Positions 1 to 7,310 are shown, counted from the first letter of the stretch. The stretch: DNA of 11,380 nt from Bacteroidales bacterium (GCA_016926235.1 JAFGOZ010000418.1:1-11380); one strand, 5' to 3'. The notes: a model not told the origin generated them from the sequence alone. Made by a program: numbers and translations.

Positions 1-27
1 CATGAAAGGTTTAACTTTGTATTCCAT
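1..27 (-). CDS. Start of a further minus-strand gene (partial)
   Basis: An ATG on the minus strand at 27-25 opens a frame that runs to the window edge and reads MEYKVKPFM. The leader before it (TTAATT and upstream A-rich DNA) looks like those of the other genes here. The start lies 102 bp after the stop of the preceding gene. Nine residues are too few to name a family. The sequence lacks a signal peptide so far, which would make it the only non-exported product in the window. It could also be a chance ATG; the left-flanking sequence would decide. Confidence 0.4.
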
Positions 28-115
28 AATTAATTGATTATTAGTTTTTTCCTACTCATAAGGCTTTTCGGTTACGCCCCGTTTTTGGTATGGTTGCCGG
101 GCTCCACTTTATTAC

Positions 116-131
116 GACATTCTAACGTGCT
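116..131 (-). repeat. Copy 1 of a 16-bp motif at a gene 3' end
   Basis: The plus strand reads GACATTCT, four variable bases, then TGCT. The same layout recurs at 8894-8909, with 13 of 16 bases identical and no gap. Both copies are in the same orientation relative to transcription and sit at the 3' end of a gene; here the motif overlaps the TAG stop at 130-132. The flanking bases also resemble each other (CTCC and a T-rich run on one side, GT on the other). It may be the conserved core of a dispersed intergenic repeat, but two copies do not prove this. Confidence 0.4.
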
Positions 132-1248
132 AGTCCCAACTAAAACTAAGGCAATCTTGTATTCTAATGTCGTTAAGTATTTTAGATTCTCCATTAAGAG
201 ATATGTTTAAAAAAGGGCAGCTATAATGATAACAATCGCCAACTCCCTGATCAATAAGATCTTTTGCTGTAATAATCAATCCGTCTCCTTTTAGCTGGTA
301 AGTGCTATTTTCAAATTTGCAACTGGTAATGTTATGTGAAATACCATTTATTTGAATTGTACCTTTCTGTTCTTTTTGTGTGTAAAAGATAAGTAATTTG
401 TCGTTTTGCGAAAACGTAATTTGACCAAATCCATCACCACTGTTACTAATTGGCTCTATGTTCATTGGAGCACTTTCTTCGTTTTGGATAGAAACTTCAC
501 TTTCACTTTTTCCAAAATATTCAATTTTTCTATACACTATATACTCGGGACTTGGTTCCTGACCATTTTCGGGAATGTATTCAATCTTTTTAGTCCAGTT
601 GCCATATTCATCATATTCGAGGTATTCATATTTATTACTATATGAGCCTGTAAATTTACTATTTACCTGTATCATAACAATATTGTTATTATCGTAGTAA
701 TAGAGCTGTAAAATATCAGAGTCCATTCCATTCTGCTCGTTTAAGCCAGTAGTAACACTTTTCAAAAGCCTCTTGTTTTTATAGTAAGCAATTGTTTTAA
801 TGGATTCCTCACCTTTGTAAAAACCTATTGATTTAATTTTGTTAAAAAAGATTGCTTGAAATTTATATGTATATAACAAGTTATCATTCACAGTATACCA
901 TTTTGATTCGCTTAATTTTCCCTTTTTATAGATAAAAATTTGTTTTGTAATGTAACCACCTGAATGTACATAGATGTTATTTGATTCGATACAAACTATG
1001 TTGCCCTCTTCATTATAGTTAAATTCTCGAGTTTCATATTCCACATCGCTAATTTCATGGTTACCTATTTCGTCATCGAAGAATTCTATTTCGTATTTTC
1101 TCTCTATTGTATATTTAACTTTACCATTTAGCCCATCCAGTTCCAAAGAAGAAATATTAAGTGGATTCTGAACAAAGAAGAATAAATAAGAAAGGAATAT
1201 TATACCTACACCAATGGCTAAGATACTGTATAAGTAAATTTTTTTCAT
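130..1248 (-). CDS. Membrane-anchored protein with YD-like strands, unknown function
   Basis: A 372-residue protein that I do not recognise as a named family. Residues 4-26 are one strongly hydrophobic segment after MKK, read as a signal anchor or uncleaved signal peptide, so the rest should face the periplasm. Residues about 70-245 are rich in Tyr, Asn and Gly and contain short repeats of the type YDEYGNWTKKIEY (211-223), FNYNEEGN (76-83) and YYYDNNN (183-189). These recall the YD or WG-like beta strands common in Bacteroidota cell-surface proteins. After a linker (about 246-275) comes a separate C-terminal region (about 275-372) with four cysteines (310, 339, 344, 366) that might form disulfides. 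It lies 149 bp after the preceding lipoprotein gene, so it may have its own promoter. Exported location is fairly sure; function is not. Confidence 0.75.
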   Translation of the reverse strand: MKKIYLYSILAIGVGIIFLSYLFFFVQNPLNISSLELDGLNGKVKYTIERKYEIEFFDDEIGNHEISDVEYETREFNYNEEGNIVCIESNNIYVHSGGYITKQIFIYKKGKLSESKWYTVNDNLLYTYKFQAIFFNKIKSIGFYKGEESIKTIAYYKNKRLLKSVTTGLNEQNGMDSDILQLYYYDNNNIVMIQVNSKFTGSYSNKYEYLEYDEYGNWTKKIEYIPENGQEPSPEYIVYRKIEYFGKSESEVSIQNEESAPMNIEPISNSGDGFGQITFSQNDKLLIFYTQKEQKGTIQINGISHNITSCKFENSTYQLKGDGLIITAKDLIDQGVGDCYHYSCPFLNISLNGESKILNDIRIQDCLSFSWD

Positions 1249-1397
1249 ATTGTTAATCGTTTTATAATTCGAACTAATCTCGCTTTTAGATGCGTCTAGT
1301 ATAGAGGATTATTGCTCAAAAAATTTCTCAATGGTATATAAAAACATGACAGATCACACGGTTATTAATTTAGTTATAAGTTTCAGTTTTAATTGCG

Positions 1398-1814
1398 TTA
1401 TTTTTCTAATACATAATACCATTTCCCATCAGAAAGAACAAAGTCGTACTTTTCAGTTTCAATTGTACCATTTCCGAATTCAAACTTGAGCGTTACGTTG
1501 GCTTTCATTCCATCCTCACTTATTTTTTCATCAATAACACTGAAACTTTTAATATTGCCCTTTTCTTCTATCGATTTTACAACTTTTTGGTCGAAGAGCT
1601 CAACAAGCATTTTATTTCTTTCTTGAACCTCGGCTTCTGTAACCTCGTTTTTATCGTAATAAATTTGCTCAACAACGGCTTTAATGTTGCCTGACTGGAG
1701 ATTTTTTGCAATTTTTTTTGCTGCATCAGAAGGCGAATTTGACCCACTTTGATTACAAGCACCAATTATCAGAATAAATATTGCCACAATTACTAAACTC
1801 AACTTACTTTTCAT
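1398..1814 (-). CDS. Small lipoprotein, DUF4878/NTF2-like
   Basis: A 138-residue protein with a clear lipoprotein signal: hydrophobic residues 5-19 end in IIGAC with the acylated cysteine at 20. The mature part begins with a short polar linker and a helix (SDAAKKIAKNLQSGNIKAVVEQIYYDK, about 29-55), followed by a second helical stretch (60-82). It finishes with antiparallel strands ending DGKWYYVLEK. This is the usual pattern of DUF4878 lipoproteins, small NTF2/SnoaL-fold proteins in which a helix carrying a 'xxxGnxxxv' turn precedes a curved sheet. They have no established enzyme activity. It lies 23 bp downstream of the cysteine hydrolase gene and is probably the third gene of that operon. 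The family call is from sequence pattern and is moderately sure; the lipoprotein call is strong. Confidence 0.8.
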   Translation of the reverse strand: MKSKLSLVIVAIFILIIGACNQSGSNSPSDAAKKIAKNLQSGNIKAVVEQIYYDKNEVTEAEVQERNKMLVELFDQKVVKSIEEKGNIKSFSVIDEKISEDGMKANVTLKFEFGNGTIETEKYDFVLSDGKWYYVLEK

Positions 1815-1837
1815 AGTTTTACTTTTTTAGTTATTTA

Positions 1838-2488
1838 TTAGAATGAATAAATTTCTTCGAAATTTGGGTTTGATGATATATCTGAAGGAAAAATAAAATC
1901 ATCGTTTAAAAATGCAACGCTTAAATGTGTCCTTTTTTTATTGGTAATATCAAACCCCGCGTTCATATAAGAATGCCATACTAATTCAGTACAATACATT
2001 TTTGTTGTATCGGACAGATTATACTTATGGTCAAACAATATTTTCATTTCATAAAGACTTTTTGCGGTATTACTTGCCTTTATCCTAAGTTCTTCGGGTA
2101 TCATTGGGCGTAGTACCAATCCAGTTCTAGCTTCGTTTTCCCCAAAAAAAGCAGTTATTGACTCCATTTTTATTTTATCCTTTTCTTCATCTTTCGTTTC
2201 ATGAGGCAGTATATGAATAACATACACTGTGTCGTTTTTTATAATTACTATTCCACAATGCGAATATTGTCCATAAGCATCAGCTTTTATAATTAAATGA
2301 CTTGCTACTCCGTTCCCTCTTCTAAAAACAATATCGCCTTCTTTAATTTGAGGTAATTCTATTTTATTCGATCTATTAGAATCACAACAAGTTATAACAA
2401 GAGTCAAGACAACAATGACAAAAAATGTGTTACATATTTTACACTTACATTTTACCACCAGTGAATATGAAAAATTTGAAATTTTCAT
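1838..2488 (-). CDS. YiiX/YebB-type permuted NlpC/P60 cysteine hydrolase, exported
   Basis: A 216-residue protein of the permuted papain-fold (YiiX/YebB, NlpC/P60-like) group, which cleave amide or ester bonds in cell-wall peptides, lipids or other small substrates. The core starts at GDIVFRRG (51-58). It has the catalytic-histidine motif YSHCGIV (75-81, His77) and the nucleophile motif YCTELVW (165-171, Cys166), in the permuted order expected of this family. The third site, often Glu in a VIEA-like strand, reads VIHI (90-93), so the third polar residue may be His92 or lie elsewhere. Residues 21-33 are hydrophobic and lead to TCC (33-35), a possible but non-ideal lipobox. Unusually, the segment before it is long and reads KCKCKIC. 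Its ATG overlaps the upstream gene's TGA stop as ATGA, which fixes the start and implies translational coupling. The substrate is unknown. Confidence 0.85.
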   Translation of the reverse strand: MKISNFSYSLVVKCKCKICNTFFVIVVLTLVITCCDSNRSNKIELPQIKEGDIVFRRGNGVASHLIIKADAYGQYSHCGIVIIKNDTVYVIHILPHETKDEEKDKIKMESITAFFGENEARTGLVLRPMIPEELRIKASNTAKSLYEMKILFDHKYNLSDTTKMYCTELVWHSYMNAGFDITNKKRTHLSVAFLNDDFIFPSDISSNPNFEEIYSF

Positions 2489-3474
2489 TTATTGTTTTCT
2501 TCTAACTGCAATACTTTTATATTGAATTTTTCTATTTCTGTTAATTTATCATCTACATTATCGTAAAGTGGTTTATACCAAGATTGTTTTTCGAAATATT
2601 GTTTTAAATCGACCGATTTAAAACGGTATCCATGCCTTGCAAATATCTCATTTCGGGCTAGCCTTAGCTCGGATTTTGATAAATACAAAGTTTCTAAATA
2701 AATTATCCCAGTCGATGCAAATGGATACAAACCATTGACTATTACATCAGAATTTGTAGAAATTGGTTGACGATTTCGTAATTGGTAAAGAAGCTTAGTT
2801 CCTTTTTCAACAAAATTGTTTTCATCGGCAATTGCATCATAAAGATCCAATCCATCGGGATAAATCTTTTCGTAATAGAAATAGTTTTTCCCATCAAAAG
2901 AAAATGCATTATCGTAAAATGCAAAGTCACTCGCGAACTCGTAAGTTGTTTTAGTTCCGAAACCTGAAGCTATTTGACAATTGGGTTGGAAGGTATACTT
3001 CTTGCCAGATTTCAAGTCAGTATATTCACCAGCTAAATCACAATTGATTTTAGCAAAAATTTTTTGCTTCGTTTCGTAGCCTGAATCTTGAACCCTAATA
3101 AAATGGTTGGTCATTTTGCCTTTTTCGTCATAAACAACCATTATATCTTGATTGCTTATTTTTTCCAAACATACTGTTTGATTTATCTTTATATACCATG
3201 GATCACGCCCCCCCGGATTATTGATTACTTTGTAGCAGTTAAGTTTTTCCGTTTTCTGTAATGTAAGTTCCATTCCTCCTTCATGTGAGTCACCTCCTAC
3301 GAAATAAAGAATGTTGTTGTTTTGCCTTTTTAGCCTTAAAAATCCATCGCTACCTGACCAGTAACTATTAAGATTTATAGTTTGAGATAAAGCTCCGATA
3401 CCTATAAAAACAACGCCAACAATAATCAATAAGCATCTTTTGTTTGTGAATAATAATTTTGAAAAATTGCTCAT
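2485..3474 (-). CDS. Exported YARHG-domain protein
   Basis: A 329-residue protein with a hydrophobic segment at 13-29 (CLLIIVGVVFIGIGALS) that acts as a signal peptide or anchor. The C-terminal part (about 262-325) is a YARHG domain. Helical LSKSELRLARNEI leads into FARHGYRF (278-285), then YFEKQSWY (293-300), and a DKLTEIEKFNI helix. YARHG is an extracellular domain of unknown role found in bacterial surface proteins, often beside peptidases or in anchored proteins. The middle part (about 35-250) is beta-rich with several cysteines (80, 102, 145, 166) and matches nothing I can name. It is the first gene of a coupled pair, since its TGA stop overlaps the ATG of the cysteine hydrolase gene. 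That suggests the two act at the same place in the envelope, perhaps with YARHG as the binding or targeting partner; this last point is inference. Confidence 0.85.
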   Translation of the reverse strand: MSNFSKLLFTNKRCLLIIVGVVFIGIGALSQTINLNSYWSGSDGFLRLKRQNNNILYFVGGDSHEGGMELTLQKTEKLNCYKVINNPGGRDPWYIKINQTVCLEKISNQDIMVVYDEKGKMTNHFIRVQDSGYETKQKIFAKINCDLAGEYTDLKSGKKYTFQPNCQIASGFGTKTTYEFASDFAFYDNAFSFDGKNYFYYEKIYPDGLDLYDAIADENNFVEKGTKLLYQLRNRQPISTNSDVIVNGLYPFASTGIIYLETLYLSKSELRLARNEIFARHGYRFKSVDLKQYFEKQSWYKPLYDNVDDKLTEIEKFNIKVLQLEENNK

Positions 3475-3542
3475 ATTTGTATACTTTATTTTATTGTATT
3501 TTAGTCTTTAATCAGATTTTTAATATTAATCCTATTTAATAC

Positions 3543-3563
3543 TCGGCCAATGGTAATGACCGA
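3543..3563 (-). terminator. Possible weak terminator hairpin after the 199-residue lipoprotein gene
   Basis: An inverted repeat with 7-base arms (3543-3549 and 3557-3563, one mismatch) and a 7-base loop starts 7 bases after the stop of the lipoprotein gene at 3571. The arms are TCGGCCA and TGACCGA. On the transcript the stem is not followed by a clear U run, so it may be a weak terminator, a processing site or chance. Confidence 0.3.
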
Positions 3564-3570
3564 TTTAATT

Positions 3571-4170
3571 TTACAAATCTTTTAATTTGTCAACAATTAC
3601 AATTTCTCTATATAACATTCCATCATACGAAACCCATGAACCAAAGCCAGTGCGGCCTATATCGCTAATATCCAATTCCAACTTAAATACACCGTTTTTC
3701 AATAAATGGTCTGGTTCCCATAATGTAATAGTATATATTGAACTGTTCACATCGATAATGTTTGATGCTTGAACCTCAGCAGCTTTATGAATGCGTTTTG
3801 AATAAGTTCCTTCAAAGTTAGTACGGGATTTATTAACGATGGAATAACCACTAACAGAATTAGTGGACGGATCTACTACTGTGATGTATATTTCTATGCC
3901 TTTTAATCCAAGTGCGCCACAATACATATCAATTAGCGGGTGATTGCCTGAAGGGCAATTATCGAAATTGCAATCAGGATAATTTTGACCAGCACGTGTA
4001 ATCTCCACCTTTGGCTCTGGTAGCGATTTCTTTTGTTCTTCACCTGAAACCATTGGAATATCAGCTACTTGTTCTAGCGTATCTTTTTTTTCTGTGGTTT
4101 CTGTTCTTTTCTTGTTAGAACATGCATTGAAAAGGGCGACCACCAAAATTAAGATCAATAGTAATTTCAT
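3571..4170 (-). CDS. Lipoprotein of unknown function
   Basis: A 199-residue protein with a lipoprotein signal. Hydrophobic residues 3-14 are followed by FNAC, with the likely acylated cysteine at 17. The next residues are polar and basic (SNKKR). They lack the acidic surface-export pattern described for some Bacteroidota lipoproteins, so a periplasm-facing anchor is possible. Residues 20-58 form a charged linker. A compact domain (about 60-195) follows, with cysteines at 67, 72 and 84, a GYSIVNKSRTNFEGTYS stretch (108-124) and YTITLWEPDHLLKNGVF (146-162). The 'N-x-R-x-F-x-G-T ... L-x-E-P ... NGVF' spacing recurs in small beta-rich Bacteroidota proteins as I remember them, but I cannot name the family. 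It is 64 bp from the upstream FISUMP gene and 96 bp from the YARHG gene. Confidence 0.75.
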   Translation of the reverse strand: MKLLLILILVVALFNACSNKKRTETTEKKDTLEQVADIPMVSGEEQKKSLPEPKVEITRAGQNYPDCNFDNCPSGNHPLIDMYCGALGLKGIEIYITVVDPSTNSVSGYSIVNKSRTNFEGTYSKRIHKAAEVQASNIIDVNSSIYTITLWEPDHLLKNGVFKLELDISDIGRTGFGSWVSYDGMLYREIVIVDKLKDL

Positions 4171-4196
4171 ATTCTTACTTTTACATTTTCAAGAAC

Positions 4197-4216
4197 TCGT
4201 TTTAAGCAAAAAACGA
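4197..4216 (-). terminator. Inverted repeat between the FISUMP gene and the lipoprotein gene
   Basis: Perfect 7-base arms TCGTTTT (4197-4203) and AAAACGA (4210-4216) enclose a 6-base loop, starting 18 bases after the stop of the 500-residue gene. The stem is AT-rich and no U tract follows it on the minus strand, so termination would be weak. It could also lie in the leader of the lipoprotein gene and affect its expression. Confidence 0.3.
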
Positions 4217-4234
4217 TCATTTCTCATTAAATTT

Positions 4235-5737
4235 TTATTCACTCTTTATGCATCTAACACTATAACCAGATCTATCATAGCCATATGAAGTTGACAGGAA
4301 ACTATTATTACTACTACTTAAGCGATAACTATTGATTGTATTCCCAAATATGTTTGATTTTGAACACCAAAACATTGCGTATGTTTTTATGCTCTCAAAA
4401 TCTTGAAATGAATTTGATGATGCATCTCTCTCCCCTCCTGGTAAAGCGTTAAAGCCCAACTCATTTGTTGCTCCTGCGTTTGGGGCATTCCAGTTTGTAG
4501 TGCCCACTTCCTTTAGTTTGCCACCAATATTCGTAAAAAGAAAGTTTGATAAAGTTTTAAAATCATCATCACTTGGAACTCGCCATCCTGTTGGGCATAA
4601 TTTATTTGTATTTACTGCAATTCTATTATATAAGGCTCCGTATGTATTTTTGTATTGAGCCATATCGTTGTTATAGTAGCAATAGGCCGGATTATTTGTA
4701 GTTGTCCAGTCTTGTTTGTTTATTTTTAATGCGATGGCTGTCCCGTCATTCAATTTCGTTGTTTTCAAGTTCTCTGCCATCCATGTTTGGAAGCCAATAT
4801 TAACCACTGGGTATACGTTACCATCAATATCGGTAACGGTTTCGTTTGGTAGAGTTGCAAATGAGCGCACATCCCCATAGTCTACCCCCTTATCGGTAAT
4901 AGCATACGCCCTATAATAATAGATAGTTGCAGGTTTTAATCCGGTTATAAAGCAAGCAAAGAAATCGGAGGTTTGATTGTTCACAATTTTATTGCCTGCA
5001 ATTGTTGGCGCATTGGCATAAATTCCATAACATATTCCTTTTTCTGTAATAATTAACTCATTATCGTTCTTTAACCTTCCTTCACATTCAGCTATATCTT
5101 GAGTAATATTCTTAGAAATTCCGGTAAAAACCTGAACATAAGAAGAATCAGCTCCACCACCCCAAACGGGCACTCCATTTTTCATCATCAGAATAAGGCC
5201 ATCAATACCCGGATCAAGATAAACCCAATTAAATCCATCCCAATAAAGCATTTGCCCTTTTACACCACCATCATTTAAGGCATCAGCTTTTTTTGCATAA
5301 TCTGCACTATCTGAATAATTTGCATAAAACGAATTATCTGAATCTTCAGCATACAAAGCATAAGGAACACTCATTACCTGTGTGGTAGATGAGAGTAGAT
5401 AATTTGTGCCACCTTCAGGATCAATTTCAATTTTAAAGTAAAAATTACCTTCTGACCAGTTAACTTCGCCTAAAGCACCTTTAACTGCAGTACCATTACC
5501 TATTTCAAGGGTCATTAACCCATTTTTATTCGTTGTTGTTTTATGTATCTCGGAGAATTCAATTGCCCCATCCTCATAGTCTTTTAAAATGCTTAATTTT
5601 ACACCAATAACCTTTTCAACTATTGGATTTTCATCATTATCACGAATTAAAGATTGGAAGCTCATCTTTTGAGGTGATTGAGCGAAAAGTGTTAAGGTAA
5701 AAAACACCAATACTAAAATTACAACTGACTTTTTCAT
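4235..5737 (-). CDS. Mosaic surface protein with C-terminal FISUMP domain
   Basis: A 500-residue secreted protein. A signal peptide (1-20, ending LFAQ) is followed by a head (about 21-130) that starts MSFQSLIRDNDENPIVEKVI. This is the start seen in many Bacteroidota phage-tail-fibre-like or adhesin-like surface proteins. A short coiled stretch of YSDSADYAKKADAL (141-154) and a GQMLYWDGFNWVYL segment (161-174) form the connector. A fibronectin-like or Ig-like segment (about 201-296) contains YYYRAYAITDKGVDYG. The last 200 residues are a FISUMP domain (TIGR02145 type). It has DIDGNVYPVVNIGFQTWM (303-320), ENLKTTKLNDG, CPTGWRVPSDDDF (381-393), LPGGERD (432-438), FWCS (456-459) and the GYSVRCIK end (491-498). 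This domain is often called a C-type-lectin-like or formylglycine-enzyme-like surface module; its ligand is unknown. There is no T9SS sorting domain. Its neighbour, the 159-residue T9SS cargo, often accompanies such genes. Confidence 0.9.
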   Translation of the reverse strand: MKKSVVILVLVFFTLTLFAQSPQKMSFQSLIRDNDENPIVEKVIGVKLSILKDYEDGAIEFSEIHKTTTNKNGLMTLEIGNGTAVKGALGEVNWSEGNFYFKIEIDPEGGTNYLLSSTTQVMSVPYALYAEDSDNSFYANYSDSADYAKKADALNDGGVKGQMLYWDGFNWVYLDPGIDGLILMMKNGVPVWGGGADSSYVQVFTGISKNITQDIAECEGRLKNDNELIITEKGICYGIYANAPTIAGNKIVNNQTSDFFACFITGLKPATIYYYRAYAITDKGVDYGDVRSFATLPNETVTDIDGNVYPVVNIGFQTWMAENLKTTKLNDGTAIALKINKQDWTTTNNPAYCYYNNDMAQYKNTYGALYNRIAVNTNKLCPTGWRVPSDDDFKTLSNFLFTNIGGKLKEVGTTNWNAPNAGATNELGFNALPGGERDASSNSFQDFESIKTYAMFWCSKSNIFGNTINSYRLSSSNNSFLSTSYGYDRSGYSVRCIKSE

Positions 5738-5774
5738 ACAATTATTATTAATTATTAATGGCTGTATAAAACTC

Positions 5775-5819
5775 GCATGTATATATTTTCAACATCTTAA
5801 GTGTATATATCTCACATGC
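5775..5819 (-). other. Bulged inverted repeat between the T9SS cargo and FISUMP genes
   Basis: Arms GCATGT (5775-5780) and ACATGC (5814-5819) match perfectly. An ATATAT/ATATAT pair (5781-5786 and 5805-5810) extends the stem after a 3-base bulge, leaving an 18-base loop. It starts about 16 bases after the stop at 5835. AT-rich DNA makes such pairs by chance fairly easily, so a terminator or attenuator role is only possible. The rest of the 97-bp gap shows no clear -7 promoter box. Confidence 0.3.
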
Positions 5820-5834
5820 CTTTTTCATATGTTA

Positions 5835-6314
5835 TTAGTTCTTAATTATTTTAAATGATCGAGAAGAGTTATTATCTCTTTTCAATGTTAGAAGATACAC
5901 CCCATTGCTTAAGTTGAAAATTGGAATCGTTGTTTGCTTGCAAAGAATCATTTCAGAAAGTAAAACCTTTCCATTTAAATCACTCAAGCTATATTCAATA
6001 CCGTCAAACCCATCTTCAAGTAATTCTAGAGTTACACAATCGTAAGCAGGATTAGGATAAACATTTAGCTTAGTGGAATTGACAAAAATATCTGTATTGG
6101 TGATGTCTATAACTGAAAGTGCTTGTTGTACTCCCATAGAAAGTGTTCCTGCATCGTTGAATGTTGTTAAATATGCAATTTGACCAACAGAGTAGCTTAT
6201 TTCTCCATTCCCATTTTTAAAATTGTTACCCATACTAACAAAACCGCTTTGAGAATAACTCAAAAACGAAATGGCAAAAAATAACAAACAAAAAAATATA
6301 ACTGGCTTTCTCAT
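5835..6314 (-). CDS. Small secreted protein with T9SS type A sorting domain
   Basis: A 159-residue protein made of a signal peptide (1-21, cleavage near SYSQS), a short passenger (about 22-78) and a type A type IX secretion C-terminal domain (about 80-159). The sorting domain shows LNVYPNPAYD (83-92) and the strand SLSDLNGKVLLSE (99-111). After these come LSNGVYLLTLKRD (125-137) and the KIIKN end. The passenger contains the block YSVGQIAY...GVQQ (41-64), which I associate with short Bacteroidota surface proteins found next to T9SS or FISUMP genes. Family knowledge: this tail directs export through the outer membrane by the T9SS and often attachment to A-type lipopolysaccharide. It lies 21 bp after the 318-residue gene and is probably its co-transcribed neighbour. 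It is strikingly short for a cargo, and no enzyme motif is visible. Confidence 0.88.
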   Translation of the reverse strand: MRKPVIFFCLLFFAISFLSYSQSGFVSMGNNFKNGNGEISYSVGQIAYLTTFNDAGTLSMGVQQALSVIDITNTDIFVNSTKLNVYPNPAYDCVTLELLEDGFDGIEYSLSDLNGKVLLSEMILCKQTTIPIFNLSNGVYLLTLKRDNNSSRSFKIIKN

Positions 6315-6335
6315 ATATTTATTGCTTTACTTAAT

Positions 6336-7292
6336 TTACCATAAACTTTTATACTCAACATTTTTTGGCTGATTATTACCATACGCAACACCCACATCAC
6401 GGTAAGCTTTAATTCGCTGAGATTCTAAATCAATTTCTTTTTTAAGTTTAAAATCCCATTCTCTGTTGTCAATTTCTCTAATTTGTTTGGCAATTTGTTT
6501 ACTCAATGTCTCAATATCATTAAAACAAGCAGATTCAGGATTGATTGTGGAAAGAATTTCTGCAGCAGATTCTGCTGCATCATAATTTTGTCCTGCATTC
6601 CAAATGTTTTTAGCAGCAGCAAGTTTCGATTTACATTCCCAATCTATTTTATTTTGATAAATCTGTCCAATAGCGTTCATTGCTTTATTATAACATTCAA
6701 AGCATACTTCCGGTATTCCCATTAATGTATAAATAGCCTCATCAAATTGATGCTGACTTTCAAGTGTCTTGGCATGCTTAATTATAAAATCACAATTAGT
6801 ATTATAGTATGTAATAATTTTTCTTTTACCATCTGAAACAAATTTTTCGATGTTTATATTTGAAGGATCTATATTTTTAAGTGCTGCGTTATATGCTTTA
6901 GTTTCATTTGCACCAACTCCTTTTACGGTTATTGTAGTACTAGCAAAAGACTTTCCTTCATAACCATCACCAATATATAAAGTTACATCAGAAGTTATAG
7001 CAAGCATTGGAGGTGTTGTTGATGTATACTCTTTTGATTGTGTAATTACATTTGCACTTATTATAAATCTCGGCATCAATTCACTAGCACCCAATCCATA
7101 ACGCGTTGAAATTTGAGATAATTTATTCTCCAGACTAGATCTTAAAGCATCAGGTAATTCTTCGATATTTTCAGGTATGTAAGTATTTAGGGCTATTCGA
7201 GCCATATCGTTTAACCTACCTTCATCGTTTTGTGCAAAAGTGCAAGTAGCAAAGCACACAACAACTAATGCAATTATTTGTATTATCTTCAT
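6336..7292 (-). CDS. Secreted protein with TPR-like helical region, unknown function
   Basis: A 318-residue protein with signal peptide 1-20 (ending CTFA). The N-terminal region (about 25-165) has a helix pair (45-63) and beta strands around ITSDVTLYIGDGYEGKSF (99-116). A TTITVKGVGANETKAYNAAL stretch (119-138) resembles the glycine-then-helix pattern of LPP20-like domains. The second half (about 168-280) is alpha-helical with TPR-like features (TLESQHQFDEAIYTLMGIP, 176-194; NIWNAGQNYDAAESAAEIL, 229-247) and paired cysteines (167, 197, 200, 220, 256). A charged tail (282-318) ends YKSLW. The gene lies 18 bp after the DUF6175-like gene and 21 bp before the T9SS cargo gene, which argues for one operon. 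TPR-like helices suggest a scaffold binding another periplasmic protein. I have no firm family name. Confidence 0.8.
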   Translation of the reverse strand: MKIIQIIALVVVCFATCTFAQNDEGRLNDMARIALNTYIPENIEELPDALRSSLENKLSQISTRYGLGASELMPRFIISANVITQSKEYTSTTPPMLAITSDVTLYIGDGYEGKSFASTTITVKGVGANETKAYNAALKNIDPSNINIEKFVSDGKRKIITYYNTNCDFIIKHAKTLESQHQFDEAIYTLMGIPEVCFECYNKAMNAIGQIYQNKIDWECKSKLAAAKNIWNAGQNYDAAESAAEILSTINPESACFNDIETLSKQIAKQIREIDNREWDFKLKKEIDLESQRIKAYRDVGVAYGNNQPKNVEYKSLW

Positions 7293-7310
7293 ATTTAGTG
7301 TATTAAAAAT

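Noticed and set aside
60..131. Integron attC site behind the last complete gene
   Set aside because: The position just behind a stop and a GTTAG-like end invited the idea, but the RYYYAAC and GTTRRRY core boxes do not occur in the correct order, and no integrase or cassette array is visible.
406..645. Plus-strand open frame of 79 codons
   Set aside because: It lies wholly inside the minus-strand 372-residue gene, has a low-complexity Phe/Ile-rich product and no leader; it is an antisense shadow. The same applies to plus-strand frames near 2782-2967, 3587-3772, 4094-4288, 6483-6725, 7810-8073 and 10221-10406.
1249..1397. Regulatory site from the near-palindrome TAGATGCGTCTA in this 149-bp gap
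   Set aside because: Only four-base arms pair; no -7/-33 promoter pair or terminator could be identified, so nothing in this gap is annotated.
1577..1765. Minus-strand 62-codon frame inside the DUF4878-like gene
   Set aside because: It overlaps the real lipoprotein gene in another frame and its product is Lys/Leu-rich without any domain; the lipobox and sheet pattern support the other frame. The 2742-2930 frame is rejected for the same reason.
5835..6314. T9SS cargo taken as a remnant of a longer broken gene
   Set aside because: It has its own signal peptide, an intact sorting domain, a normal start spacing and no frameshifted continuation upstream, so it reads as a complete small gene.
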